Below, piece by piece: positions 32,161 to 44,161 of a stretch of 64,000 nt of DNA. Below the pieces are notes generated by a model. It was given only the letters and a program-made list of their open reading frames with translations, searched no databases and was not told where the DNA came from. Every line of letters starts with the position of its first letter. The stretch's first letter is position 1. A program made the position numbers and the translations under genes. This DNA comes from Fagopyrum homotropicum (taxonomy: Eukaryota > Streptophyta > Magnoliopsida > Caryophyllales > Polygonaceae), in assembly GCA_033239125.1 (NCBI GenBank), contig BSWB01000005.1:22187447-22251446 (forward strand), read 5' to 3'.

Positions 32161-33990
32161 GGCATTAGAAGCAGATCCAAGAGCTAAGATTGAGAAACTA
32201 ATCCAGGAGAAGAAAAGCAATTTAGGTTTCGGTCCTAGTTCCAGTACCTCGACCGAGGTACTTCCTGGACCAAGCGAGGTGTTCTTATCCGAAGAACATT
32301 TTGGTCAACCACCTTGGGCCTCAACCGAGGTCGCAAGCGAGATGATGTCAATTGAGACTTCTAAAAGTCCAGTTCTTCGATCTAAGTCTACTTCACTGGA
32401 AGGAGAAGGCACAATTTCACCTCAGAAAGCACCCCCAGTCGTGAAGCTTAAACCACTTCCTAGTCACTTGAGGTATGCTTTCCTTTGTCTGGATTCTACT
32501 TATCCCGTTATCGTTAGTGCTTCCCTTTCTGAAACTGAATTGTCTAAACTGATGCATGTTTTGAGGAAACATCGAAAGGCTTTGGGTTATACTATTGATG
32601 ATCTTGTTGGTATTAAGCCTTCTTTTTGCATGCATAAGATACTAATGGAAGACGATCATAAGACTTCACGGGAACCTCAAAGACGGTTAAATCCGATCAT
32701 GAAAGAGATTGTGAAGAAGGAAATTCTTAAGTTGTTGGATGTAGGTATCATATTTTCTATATCAGATAGCAAGTGGGTGAGCCCGGTGCTTGTAGTTCCG
32801 AAGAAAGGAGGGATGACCGTTGTGACGAATAAGAACAACGAGTTAATTCCAACTAGGACAGTTACGGGCTGGAGGATGTGTATCAATTATAGGAAGCTGA
32901 ACGTGGCCACTCGGAAGGACCATTTTCCGCTCCCCTTCATTGACCAAATGCTTGAACGGTTAGCTCAACACTCCCATTTTTGCTATCTAGATGGTTATAG
33001 TGGCTTCTTTCGGATTCCTATCCATCCGGATGATCAAGAGAAGACCACTTTCACTTGTCCATGGGGGATATTCATTTATAGGAGGATGCCATTCGGATTA
33101 TGTAACGCACCCGCTACCTTTCAGCGTTGTATGATGGCTATCTTTTCCGAGTACATTGAGGAGATCATGGAGGTATTCGTGGATGACTTTTTGGTATATG
33201 GTTCCTCTTTTGATGATTGTTTAGCTAACCTCTCTCTAGTGCTACAACGTTGTGAAGACACTAATCTTGTTCTGAATTGGGAAAAGTGTCACTTAATGGT
33301 TAGCGAAGGAATTGTTCTAGGACACCTCGTTTCCAACCGAGGTATTGAGGTCGATTGAGCTAAGATCGAGACTATTGAGAAACTTCCTCCCCCTTGTTCT
33401 GTTAAGGGTGTGCAGAGTTTCCTCGGGCATGCAGGTTTCTATAGGAGGTTCATCAAGGATTTCTCAAAAATCTCTAAACCACTCACTAATCTTTTGAATA
33501 AGGATGTTGTTTTTGAGTTTTCGCAGGAATGCCTTGATGCTTTTTGCAGGATAAAGGAAGCATTGATTACCACTCCCATCATTCAGTCTCCCGATTAGAC
33601 CTTTCCCTTTGAGATCATGTGTGATGCTAGTGATGTGGCCGTAGGAGCGGTACTTGGACAAAAGAAGGATGGCCGAACCAACGCCATTTACTATGCTAGC
33701 AAGACGCTAGATGAAGCTCAACTGAACTACGCCACCACCGAAAAGGAGCTTTTGGCGGTTTTATATGCTTTTGAGAAGTTTCGCTCTTACTTAGTGGGAG
33801 CGAAAGTTATTGTTTACCTTGACTATGCATCTATTCGTTACTTGCTCGCTAAAAAAGATACGAAGCCGCGTCTTATTCGTTGGATTCTCTTACTATAAGA
33901 GTTTGACCTAGAGATTCGCGATAAGAAGGGATCCGAGAATTCTGTTGCGGATCACCTCAGCCGGCTACCTCCCTCCTCGCTCGAGAAGGA
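32161..33990 (+). pseudogene. RT-RNase H, element B
   Basis: Open from the protease through most of RT to 33358: GYTIDDLVGIKPS, VSPVLVVPKKGG, PLPFIDQMLERL, PFGLCNAPATFQR, and catalytic FVDD at 33176-33187 (FMDD in A and E). TGA at 33356-33358 replaces an expected Arg codon, and TAG (near 33597) and TAA (near 33896) follow. RNase H is recognisable (CDASDVAVGAVLG, YASKTLDEAQLNY), with Leu-Asp-Tyr where A has Thr-Asp-His. The palindrome cluster at 32248-32340 lies in the spacer between protease and RT. Confidence 0.87.
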
Positions 33991-34904
33991 ATGACCTACC
34001 CATAGATGATTCATTTCCCGATGAGCACTTGCATTTGTTGGAACGCTATGATGAAGGTGAAGTATGGGGTAAGGACACCTTCCAACATGTTTGAGGATGA
34101 TGTACGGTCCAGCTAGCGACCTTAAATCAAGCGCTTCTTGGGAGGCAACCCAAGGTATTGCTTTCTTTTCCCTTTTCCAGCTTAGTTTTAGATAGTTTGC
34201 TTCGCTTTGTTTTTGGTATCCTCTAGACAGAAACGAGGTACTTTCTAAGGAAGGATTGCAACTCAGGAGCTACACTGGAAGGACAGAAGTTTGAAAAATT
34301 GAGAAGACAAAGCTTGACTGAGAAACATCTCGGTTGCTGTCACAGCACCTCGACCGAGATGTTCTTGGGGCAACCGAGGCGACTAGGTTTGACATCCAGT
34401 CAGACACCTTGGTCCGGTCGGGACCACCTCGACCGAGGTGAAATCAAATTCAGTGAGGGGTATAAAAGGCGAGACGGTTTTCTCTCCCCTCACTTTTCCC
34501 TCTCAACAACCGAACCTTAACCGCGGCGGTGCCCTAGCCTCAAATCTTCAAATCTTGCTCGTTTTCCACGATTTTTGGCTCGATTACACCGGAGGAAGCA
34601 AGAGGATCGATTTTCAAGCATCAAATAGCAAGGAAAACGCTCCAAATCTGCAGAATCTGGTTAATTTGTTCCGAAACCCTAACTCGCTCTTCTTTTACTG
34701 ATTTAGCACAGATCTTGCTTTGGTTGCCACTGTCTATTGTTGAAAAGGATATAAGTACCCCTTAGGAAGCCTTCGGTAGTGATTTGGGGGAAAATAACTT
34801 ACATATTTGAGAGTTGCGAACAAAAAACCCTTCGCATCGGTCCGGTCGGCTGTGTCTCGGCCGAGGTGTTCTTCAGGCAACCGAGGTGACTTGTCAGAAA
34901 AATC
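33991..34904 (+). other. Integrase deletion scar and post-pol region, element B
   Basis: After RNase H the sequence goes in about 70 bp (junction near 34055) to GAAGTATGGGGT, which in E lies at the extreme integrase C-terminus, so about 1.2 kb of integrase is gone. The stem TTGGGAGGCAACCCAA follows at 34138-34153. Palindrome clusters lie at 34328-34440 and 34855-34890. Confidence 0.75.
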
Positions 34905-36292
34905 ATGAGTAGCAGATCTGATCGCCAGCTGATCTTGACAGACATACCTAGTAGTTCCTCTCCTTCCTCTTCACAATATTTGATTCCGGTGATCCTCGAG
35001 TGACACCCGGCTGATTATGACCGTATCTGCGGGTGTCCTATCGTTGCCCCGCGCTTTCTTGATGTTGCTGCCTTCGAGTGCCTCTACGTGGCGGAGGACT
35101 TGAGGAAGATAATCTCCATGGTAGGACTGGAGGAGTTCATGGAGGTTTGAGCGCCGGCTTACTTAGAGCCGACTATGGAGTTTGTCAGTTCCGTCACTTA
35201 CGTGCCGGAGCGCAACAGTATCAAGTACCGGTTGCTGAACCGGAACTATATCATGCCTATGGATCAGTTCACGGAGATTTTTGGCTTCCCTACCCCCACA
35301 GTTTCTGACTTTCCTTCCTGAGCCGTAGCTAGAGATTTCTGGGGCGAGATAGACCACGTGGTTGAGCACAGTGATAGGTGGAGACCCGGAGATTCCCGGG
35401 AGCGCATCATATTCCATTTGGCCTTCCGCCTTGCTCACGGGATATTCAGTGACACTTCTGGCGCGTACTGAGACGCCCCAAAAGGTCCAACAGGGGGGAT
35501 TTAGAGCTTGTTTTGCATGGTCACAAGGGGAGTTCCTAATTTTACTGGGGTGTTAGCGGAGGACTTGCACAGGATCAAGGGCAAGTCGAAGGGAGATATT
35601 TGTTGTGGAGGCTTGGTGACCCACATTGCTATTGCTATGGGTCTAGATATGAATGCGTGTACATTTGTCACGGCTGCGTAGCCGCTGGGATTACAAGAGA
35701 TGATCACGAGGCGTATTCTCGTTCCACGTGGTCTTAGCACGCCTTACATCGCCATGTCATGGGAGATGACAGCTCCACAAGGCATTTATGGTCATCTCAA
35801 TTCTCTGTTTTTGACCGCCAATACTAGTCCGCTGCCTGGTTTCCCTACATGCAGGATGCCAGAGACGTTGTTGTTGATGATGGCAACGATGAGAGAGGGC
35901 CTGCCATGGAGACCGGTACTGATACCGGCGGCCCTAGTGTTCCTATTGTCGATTTGGACGATGAGGCGACAAAGGAGGAGACAACAACACCACCACCACC
36001 ACCACCTCAGCGCAGATCCCGCAGGTTCAGAGATCCCGAGGCACACTAGAGGATTGATTATCTCACTGATCAGATGATCGATGCTTACACAGCCGTGACC
36101 GTTGACATGCATGAGCGTTTCGAGGACCAGCGCCGAGATATTGAGGGTTGGACGCATCAGATGTTGGAGAGCCAGCACAACACTAGACGCATGATGGAGA
36201 TTCAGCATCAACAAGTTATCGGCTATCCCTTTGATCCATCCCAGCACCCCAAAATTCCACATCCACCACCGCCACCAGCTGACGAGGATTAG
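34905..36292 (+). pseudogene. Third ORF after pol (env-position ORF), element B
   Basis: Starts near MSSRSDRQLILTD and reads, with several stops and at least one frame change, a protein homologous to 56051-57465 of E: YDRICGCPIVAPRF, DLRKIISMVGLEEF, AYLEPTMEF, KGDICCGGLVTHIA, PLGLQEMITRRILVPR, and a C-terminal helical part followed by PPPPPADED. No signal peptide or clear membrane segment is seen. Athila elements have an extra ORF in this position, sometimes called env-like; I see no envelope features. The function is unknown. Confidence 0.65.
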
Positions 36293-37704
36293 AGCTGCAT
36301 GTATTTTCTTTTTTATTTATTATGCAGTTTAGCTAGGTCCGGTGAGTTTTCTGTTCTTTAGACTTTTATTTGACCCATTGAAATGTGTCCTAAGTATGGG
36401 GTATTTGGATGTATTTATTTGACCTTATGTGTTTGGCTTGTATAACTCTATTGGATATTATTGTCTTATTTATGCTCTATGTGTTTATCTGCCATTACAT
36501 GCATACATACAGGTTTTTGTTTGAGAAAAACGTCGAAAACTGGTTTGAAAATTTTTTTTTATGACCTTGACCGGGATGTTTATGGCCGATCAGGTTGACC
36601 ACCTCGGGTGACGCCAGAATACCTCGACCGATGTGGGTTCTTAACTGAGAGTTTTCGAAACGTTTTGTGCTTCTTCTCTGGATATGACCTCAATGTTGAT
36701 TCTGTTTGTAGATTGGTTTTGAAATCTTTATATGCTCGAAAGATTTTATGATATATTTAAGTTGCAAAATGCTTTGTTTGAAGTTTTGACATGTTTAATA
36801 CTTCGTTTTTATCAAAATTATGTTGGATTTGAAGGTTGACACCACATGATGAGTTCTATCACATTCTTCCTGGGTTGACTAAGGCAATTCATTCTCTTCT
36901 CTTCTTCTTCTTCTTCTTAATCATGGTTTAGCCCCTCATATACATATTTGCCTCCCTTTACCTATCCGGGAATTTGGAAGCAAGCAAAGAAAAGCAAGTG
37001 AAAGTAAAGTTGAGATGTTGGCTGAAAGTGTTAGAAAGAAACAAATAGGTTTGGGGAAGTCAATCATGATGATGAGCAACTCGGCACCATTCACATAGCC
37101 GGGTGTTTGTGTCTTGCCAAAATCGTATTGAGCGATATTCCTAATGGGTCATGGTATGTGCATCAAGGGTTTGAGGCATCTCGAGAAATTGATGATTGCT
37201 GATCTCCTAGGCTTCGGTTATTGTGCACCTCTTTCCATGCATCCCAAAAAGAAAAGTGAAATAAGCAAAGTTTATTGGTGGAAGATGTTGTGATTCAAAG
37301 AAAGTGAAGAAAGATCCTATTCCCGGATTCTAGCACCACATACCCTATATACATCCCACCCTTACACGTTTCTTGACCTCTTTTAGAAGCCCTTGAGACC
37401 TCGAGCTTGTTGATTGACTTGGTGGTTTAAACTGGATTATACATGATTGATTTCGATAAATATGATTTATTATGCATTCTATGATTTTATGCAAAGATGA
37501 ACATCTTTCTTATATTTATAAAATATTTTGATCATGTCTTGATTTTATTTGCCATGAACCATTAGAGTGATCTATGCGTGGAGCACACCACCAAAATATT
37601 TTGAAATGTTTTTCATTGATTTTTCTGACTTATAATCCATTCTATCTTGTATCTAAGATTTGGAACTTGCTTGGGGACAAGCAAGGGACAAGTATGGGGT
37701 ATTT
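36293..37704 (+). other. 3' tail and polypurine-like end of element B
   Basis: Non-coding. Internal AAGTATGGGG at 36392-36401 and a terminal copy at 37690-37699 just before the LTR. Palindromic motifs lie near 36567-36630. The stretch between the two copies is shared with A, C and E. Confidence 0.7.
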
Positions 37705-39463
37705 TGATAGCATGTATTATAGTCTATATTTTGGGATTAGTTTAGACATTTTATCTTCTTAAATCTGCATGTATGGATGTATATTCTGCGATTATATTGT
37801 TGTTTTTTCTAGCTTTGCGGGAATAGAGGTCTACACCTAGTTTCGTTGTAATTGTAGGTAAAATGACACGTTTTGGACCGAAATGGAGTTAAGGAAGCTA
37901 AGGAGTCATTGAAGCTACATTCTGGAGCATTGAGAAGATCTCAGGAAGCATGGAAATGATTAAGATGATTTATTTTGGACCAGATTCGAGATGATTTACA
38001 TTCAGTTGAGATTCACCTCGGTCAGCTATAGTACCACCTCGACCGAGGTGATCTTAAGGAGCGTCCCGACCGAGGCGAACACCCTACCGTCGGCGAGATC
38101 TTTATTTTTGACTGAGATCTTTTATTTTTGGAAGGAGGATATCTTATATTTTTTGTTGGATTTCTGGAAGGAAGATATTATATTTGGCTGATTTAATTTG
38201 AGAGATATAGATATATTTTCTAGGAAATTATCTTTTTAAGATATTATTATCTTTGGAAGATAATTCTCCTATATAAAGGGTTGAATATTCCACAAGTTCA
38301 ACCATGCTTAGAGCATCCAACAATTGGAGGATTTTCTGGAGTTTTGAAGGAAGAGTTGAAGGAAGTTTTGAAGGTTGAAGTTCAAGGAAAGAAGGAATTA
38401 TAGTTGAAGGTTGCTTTTGAAGGAGTTTGTAAGATCTTCTTAGATTGCTTTTGGTTTGATTGTCTTTTCTGATTTGTGACTTGAGGAACGCTGATTTGTT
38501 ATTTAATTCATTCAATTATTGAGACCTTTGTTTTAAGGTTTTCTTGTTTGAATATTGATTCCTTTCCAATTAATTTGATTATTGTTATCATGATGATCAT
38601 TGACTAAGTTTCTTATGCGATTCTAGTTGATTGGCTGAAAGTTGTGGGAAAGACGATGATAGAATGATCTTAATCCCAGCAGGACCCTGAAAGCTCGAGT
38701 CTTTACCTTAACCGTAGTACACCTCGGTCAGTCATTGAACATCTCGGCTGGGATGGAATATAACTGAGCGAGGTGAACCTTTCCTGAACCCTATCAGAGT
38801 TAAGAGTTTAAGTTTGCCAAATTCTATCCTTGTTATACCTTTCCTGGTTCAGTGCAAGCCTAGGATGAGACTTACCCGGTGATTCCTTTTTTTTTTTACC
38901 TAAGATCATGATTGTAGGTAATAAAGGTTTATCCTTTATTGGGGTTTGAGTGTGCCTTCATCCCATCTTTGCGAGTTATCCTGAGACTTACCCGGTAAAG
39001 GTGGATTCTATCCCCTTGGGTGGTGTGTTGGTTTGAGATTGTAGTTCCTTTCCTTAGTACCTTAAGACTTACCCGGTAATAGGAGCTTTGGTTTGGGATA
39101 GTGAGTAGTGAGACTTACCCGATGATCTATTCCCACCTTAGAAACACCTTCCCTTTGCAAACCTTAACTTTGTCCGCGTTATCCTTTGAGATCTTGAGTA
39201 GGAACCACAACTGGATGCTATAATCCCTAGAATCCACATTCCCTTTATTTGACTTTATATCATCTTTGATGCTTTAATTCATAGTTATTAGCAATATTTG
39301 ACAACCTAATTACGTGCTTTGTTTCACCATAGTCCTTGTGTTTGACCCCTGGAATTATTTCTTTTTATTACAATTGATCCGTACACTACGGATTCGCATA
39401 TTGTTCAAGCATACTTATCGGGTTATAAATTTTAAAGCTTGCACACACCTTTTGGAGCAAACA
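37705..39463 (+). repeat. 3' LTR of element B
   Basis: 1759 bp, TGATAGCATG...GCAAACA, followed by the CTATA duplication. About 5% divergent from the 5' LTR in stretches compared, apart from the deletions there. Palindrome cluster at about 38014-38080; TATA at 38270-38277. Confidence 0.93.
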
Positions 39464-39468
39464 CTATA

Positions 39469-39922
39469 CCCTTAGGTGAGTGTGTTGGTTTGAGTACTCG
39501 TACCTTTCCTTAGTTCCTTGAGACTTACCCGATGATAGGAGTTTTTGTTTGGGAAAGTGGATAGTGAGACCTCCCCCGTAATCTATCCCATAGTTGAAAT
39601 ACCTTCCCTTAGCATACCTCAGCTTTGTCCATGTTACTTTTAGAAATCTTGAGTCGAAACCACAACTGGATACTTTGACCTCTAGAATCTGCGTTTCCCT
39701 ATCATACACTATATCTTATCTTTTGCTTTTGATCAATATTATTGCATGCTTCTGAAGTTAGATTACTTTGCTGTGATTATTCTCACCGATTCCCTGAGAT
39801 AGACTCCGGAATATAAGCCCTTTCTACGATAGATAGGTACACTGCGGGTTCGCTTATCGTTAGGTCTATAATTTGAGATATAAATTTAAAGCTTTGTCTG
39901 CACACACCTTTTGGAGCAAACA
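39469..39922 (+). repeat. 5' LTR of element E, part 2
   Basis: Resumes at CCCTTAGG exactly where part 1 stopped and ends GCAAACA before the primer site. Together the parts make 1607 bp, against 1605 bp for the 3' LTR. Confidence 0.9.
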
Positions 39923-39928
39923 AGTTTT

Positions 39929-39946
39929 TGGCGCCGTTGCCGGGGA
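39929..39946 (+). other. Primer binding site, tRNA-Asp, element E
   Basis: TGGCGCCGTTGCCGGGGA, an unmutated complement of the tRNA-Asp 3' end, six bases after the LTR. Confidence 0.9.
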
Positions 39947-40050
39947 ATTGGTCAAGACTAATCCAGTGTACGGTTGTCTAACTTGGAAGCTTCTTGCTTT
40001 GCTACTGATTGTTTCATCTGAGTGTTCTTGCATGACCTTTCCTTAGGTTT

Positions 40051-42271
40051 ATGCGAAGAACTATAGCTGGTAAAGAAATCGTTCCTTACAATCCTGAACC
40101 AGAAAAGACTTACAAGAAAACGCAGAAAGAAGCTAAGGACTGCTGCCAATAATGAAGGAATGGAAGATCTTCGAGCTGAGTTGGCTGATGCTCGAGATCA
40201 AATAAGACTTCGAGATGAAGCTCTCATTAGAGAGAGCTTAAACTAATGCTCAACACGAGCGACTTCAGGCCGATATGGATGAATTAAGAGAGTTATTTCG
40301 ACAAGAAAAGGAAGAAAGGGAGAGAAATGCTAGAGTCATAGTGAACCCACCAACACCCGTCAATATGCTACCACCGGCACCCGCTTATGTGCCACCACCA
40401 CCACCTCCACCGAGGGTAGAGAGAGTTGACCCGTTTGAGGGTATCCCACATACACTTGATCAACGGATGGATCCCGTTTAGCAAACACGCCGTCCCGGCG
40501 TCAACTTAGGTGATCCAGCTGAGAGAGGATATGAATTTAGACCTCATGTCATTACAATGATTCAGCAAAATCGTTTTGGAGGAATGGAGAGAGAGTCACC
40601 GCATCAACATTTACAAAAACTATGAATTTTTGATGGAAACTTTGAGACCTTCTAGATGTGGCAAGTACAATTATAAACTGCATGTTTTCTTTTTCTCTTT
40701 GAAGGATAAAACACTTCCGTGGTATCAATCGCTTCCGATTGGAAGAGTGAACACATGTGAGGAGATGACCGCGGAGTTTCTCACCAAGTTCTTCCAGCCA
40801 TAAAAAACGGAGGAATTGAGAGAAAAAATAAATGCATTTGGGATGAGGGATGGTGAAAGTCTTTTTAAGTCATGGAAAAGGTTCAAGGACCTTTTGTTGG
40901 ATTGCCCACATCATGGGATTCCAAAGATTGATTTGCTAGTTATCTACTTCAAGGGTTTGGATGCAGAAACACAATTCAAACTACAATCATTTTTAGCTGG
41001 AACGTTCATGGATAAGCCAGTTGATGAACCATGGGAGTTTGTTGAAAAACAAGCTCTAACTATTGAGAAGTACTCCCACCGGAGTGTTGATAGGAGGTCA
41101 AAGCTCAAGACCTCAAGAGCTTATAACCTTACCTCCTCCAGCGTTGCTCAAATCAACGCCCTTAACAATAAGATGAAGGCTTTGAAAGAGATCTTACAAA
41201 CACAAGATCAACAACCCAAGGAGCAGGATGTTGGGTATGTTGAGATAGAAAATTACCAAGGGAATAGGAACAACAACTACAACAACCGGAACTACAACAA
41301 TTGGAGATCCAATCAAAACAATTTTGGTAATCCTTATTCCCATGCTGATAACACTCTGACCCCACCTTCTTCTTCTTCTTCTTCTTCCACTCCATTGAAA
41401 AGCCAGGAAACAACATCAAGTTCGAGTCAACCACTAAAAGACAAATTGAAAGATAAGTGGATTGGAGAGCACAATTACTTCGATTTCTAAAGCACAAAAA
41501 GCCTTGAAAAATCAAGTGTTTAGCAAGGCCGGAGAAGAACCTCGACCGAAATACTTTTGGGTTAACTGAGGTGAAGAAAAAAGAAGAAATTTATGTCCCT
41601 CCCCTTGCATACAAACCTCCACTACCGTTCCCGCAGTCTAGAGCGAGAGCATGTCTAGACAAGCATTTCGGTAAGTTTCTAGACCTTATGAGTAAACTCC
41701 ATATTATCATACCTTTCATTGATGTAATTCTAGGTATGCCCGTATATGGGAAGTTCTTGAAGGAAATCCTCTCTAACAAGAGGAAGCTGGAAGATTTTTG
41801 TGAAGTAAAGATGTTCTCGAGGTCATCGGAACTCATTAAGATCTTGAAAGAGAAAATGCCACCCAAATTACGAGATCCGGGATCACTTTGCATTCTGATT
41901 GGAGTAGAAAAAGTCACATATGATGCACTATATGACCTAGGAGCAAGTGTGAGCATTATTCCACTTGCATTGTGTGAGAAGGCCGGTTTAGGGAAGCCTA
42001 AACCAGTGAAGATGAAGTTCTACATGGCGGATTGATCAATCACTCGACCCATAGGCGTATTGGAAGACATTCCAATAAGACTTGGTAAGTTTTACATCCC
42101 CATAGATTTTGTGGTATTGGACATTCTTGCAGATTATCCAGTCCCGATCATCCTTGCGAGGCCATTACTTGCAACCTCCGGTTGCTACGTGGATTTCAAT
42201 AACGCCAAATTGTCTTTGAACATGACGAACATGTTGAATTCATGATGTCAGCTATAATGAAAGGCCAAGAC
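40051..42271 (+). pseudogene. Gag-protease, element E (interrupted by element C)
   Basis: Starts MRRTIAGKEIVPYNPEPEKT; the frame is lost after about 30 codons. The Gag core is in pieces: 40275-40481, then LGDPAERGYEF, then 40576-40803 and 40816-41490 (KSWKRFKDLLLDCPHHGIPK). An Asn-rich tract follows without a zinc knuckle. CCTCGACCGAAAT and TGAGGTG half-motifs lie in the gag-protease spacer (41540-41572). The protease active site is DLGASVS at about 41938-41958, with a TGA near 42033, then 42060-42245. The frame runs into the insertion point of C at 42271 and continues at 51898. Confidence 0.85.
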
Positions 42272-44161
42272 TGTTCGCTCCAAAAGGTGTGGGCAAGCTT
42301 TAATATTTATACCAAGAATAATTGCAAATAGCGAACCCGCAGTGTACGGATCGATTGTAATAAAAGCAAGAATTCCAGGGTCGAACACAAGGACTATGGT
42401 AAAACAAAGATCGGTAATTCAGGTTGTCAATAAACCAGAAGCAACAAATCAAAGCTATCAAAGATGATATAAAATTCAGATAAAGGGAATGCGGATTCTA
42501 GGGATTAAAGCATCCAGTTGTGGTTCCGACTCAAGATCTCAAAAGATAACGTGGACAAAGTTGAGGTTTGGAAAGGGAAGGTGTTTCTAAGGTGGGAATA
42601 GATCACCGGGTAAGTCTCACTATTCACTATCCCAAACCAAAGATCCTCTCACCGGGTAAGTCTCAAGGTACTAAGGAAAGGAACTATAATCTCAAACCAA
42701 CACACCACCCAAGGGGATAGAATCAACCTTTACCGGGTAAGTCTTAGGCTAACTCTCAAAGATGGATTGAAGGCACACTCAAACCCCAATAAAGGATAAA
42801 CCTTTATTACCTACACTCATGATCTTGGGTATACAAACAAAGGAATCACCGGGTAAGTCTTATCATAGGCTTGCGTTGAACCAGGAAAGGTATAACAAGG
42901 ATAGGATTTGGCAAAGAGAAACCTTAACTCAGATAAGGATCAGGAAAGGGCTCACTTCGTTTAGTTATATCCCATCGTGGCCGAGATGTTCTATGACTGA
43001 CCGAGGTTTTTGCCGGTTAAGGTAAAGGCTCGAGCTTTCAGGGTCAACTGGATAAAGGATCATTCTATCATCGTCTTTCCCACATCTTTCAGCCAATCAC
43101 CCTAGAATCGCATAAAGAACTTAGCAAATAATCATCATGATAACAATAATCAAATAGATGAGAAAAGAATCAATATTCAAACAAGAAAACCTTAACATAA
43201 AGGTCTCAATAACTGAATCAAATAAACAAACAAGCAATCAGCGTTCCTCAATCACAAATAAGATAAGACAACAAAACCAAACCAACTAAGAAAATCTTAC
43301 AAACTTCCTTCAAAACCAACTTCAACTAGATTCCTTCCTTCCTTGATCTTCAACCTTCAAAACTTCCTTCAAAACTTCCTTAAACTCTGGAGAACTATGC
43401 TCATCTGATCCGGAATTTCCGAGATGATCCGAAGATGGATGAATTTCAGAAAATCAGCCTCTATATATAGGAGAATTATCTTTCAAAGATAAAATATCTT
43501 AAAAAGATAATTTCCTTCTTTAAAATATCTTGCAATCTTCCTTGCTTTCAATATATATCAGCCAACAAGATATGCTTCCTTCCAGAAATCCATCCTAAAA
43601 TATGGAAAATTTACTTTCCAAAAATAGGAGATCTCAGCCAAAAATAAAGATCTTGTGTCCCGTCATCACTTCGCCTCAGTCCAGTCGGTCCTGAAGATCA
43701 CCTCGGTCGAGGTGGCACTGTTAAACACCTCGCTCTAGATGATCCTGAAGAACACCTCGGTCTAGGTGATCCTGAAGAACACCTCGGTCTAAGTGATCCT
43801 GAAGAACACCTCAGTGTAGGTGACACTGTAGCCGACCTAGGTGAATCTCATCTGAGTATAAATCTCTCTAATCTCGTCCAAAATCAATATTCCATCTCAT
43901 TTCCATGGTTCCCGAGCCTTTCTTGTAGCTCCTCAATGCTCCATAATGTAGTTCCAATGATTCCTTAGCTCCTTTAGCTCCATTTCGTTCCAAAACGCGC
44001 CATTTTCCCTACAATCACAACGAAACTAGGTGTAGACCTGGATTCTCGCAAAGGTAGACTAAACAACATAATGATTAAAGAATATACATCCATACTTGCA
44101 GATTTATGAAGATAAAACGTCTAAGCCAATCCCAAAATATAGACTATAATACATGCTATCA
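42272..44161 (-). repeat. 3' LTR of element C
   Basis: 1890 bp on the minus strand (TGATAGCATG at 44161 to GCGAACA at 42272). It contains an expanded tandem array of a 27-bp unit and a TATATATAG box near 43465. Confidence 0.93.
43684..43850 (-). repeat. 27-bp tandem repeat carrying the palindromic motif
   Basis: Plus-strand unit GATCCTGAAGAACACCTCGG plus TCTAGGT, repeated about four times with variation. The partner LTR (51479-51563) has two fewer copies, which accounts exactly for the 54-bp length difference of the LTRs. Confidence 0.8.

Larger units (their letters stand above)
28067..39463 (+). mobile_element. Element B: Athila-type retrotransposon lacking integrase
   Basis: An 11.4-kb element inserted in the 5' LTR of E, with duplication CTATA at 28062-28066 and 39464-39468. 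The uninterrupted target is seen in the E 3' LTR (near 60060). The first base of the left LTR is C rather than T (CGATAGCATG against TGATAGCATG). Gag, protease and RT/RNase H are recognisable but full of stops. Integrase is deleted; a third ORF remains after the post-pol stem. It is closely related to C in LTR sequence and palindrome motif. Confidence 0.93.

Noticed and set aside
35700..36077. Independent His-rich protein gene in element B
   Set aside because: The His run comes from a CCACCACCA tract inside the frame-shifted third ORF; the other frame reads the Pro-rich end shared with E.
34905..36292. Envelope gene in element B (and E)
   Set aside because: Position fits, but no signal peptide, membrane helix or cleavage site can be seen, so only a neutral third-ORF label is given.
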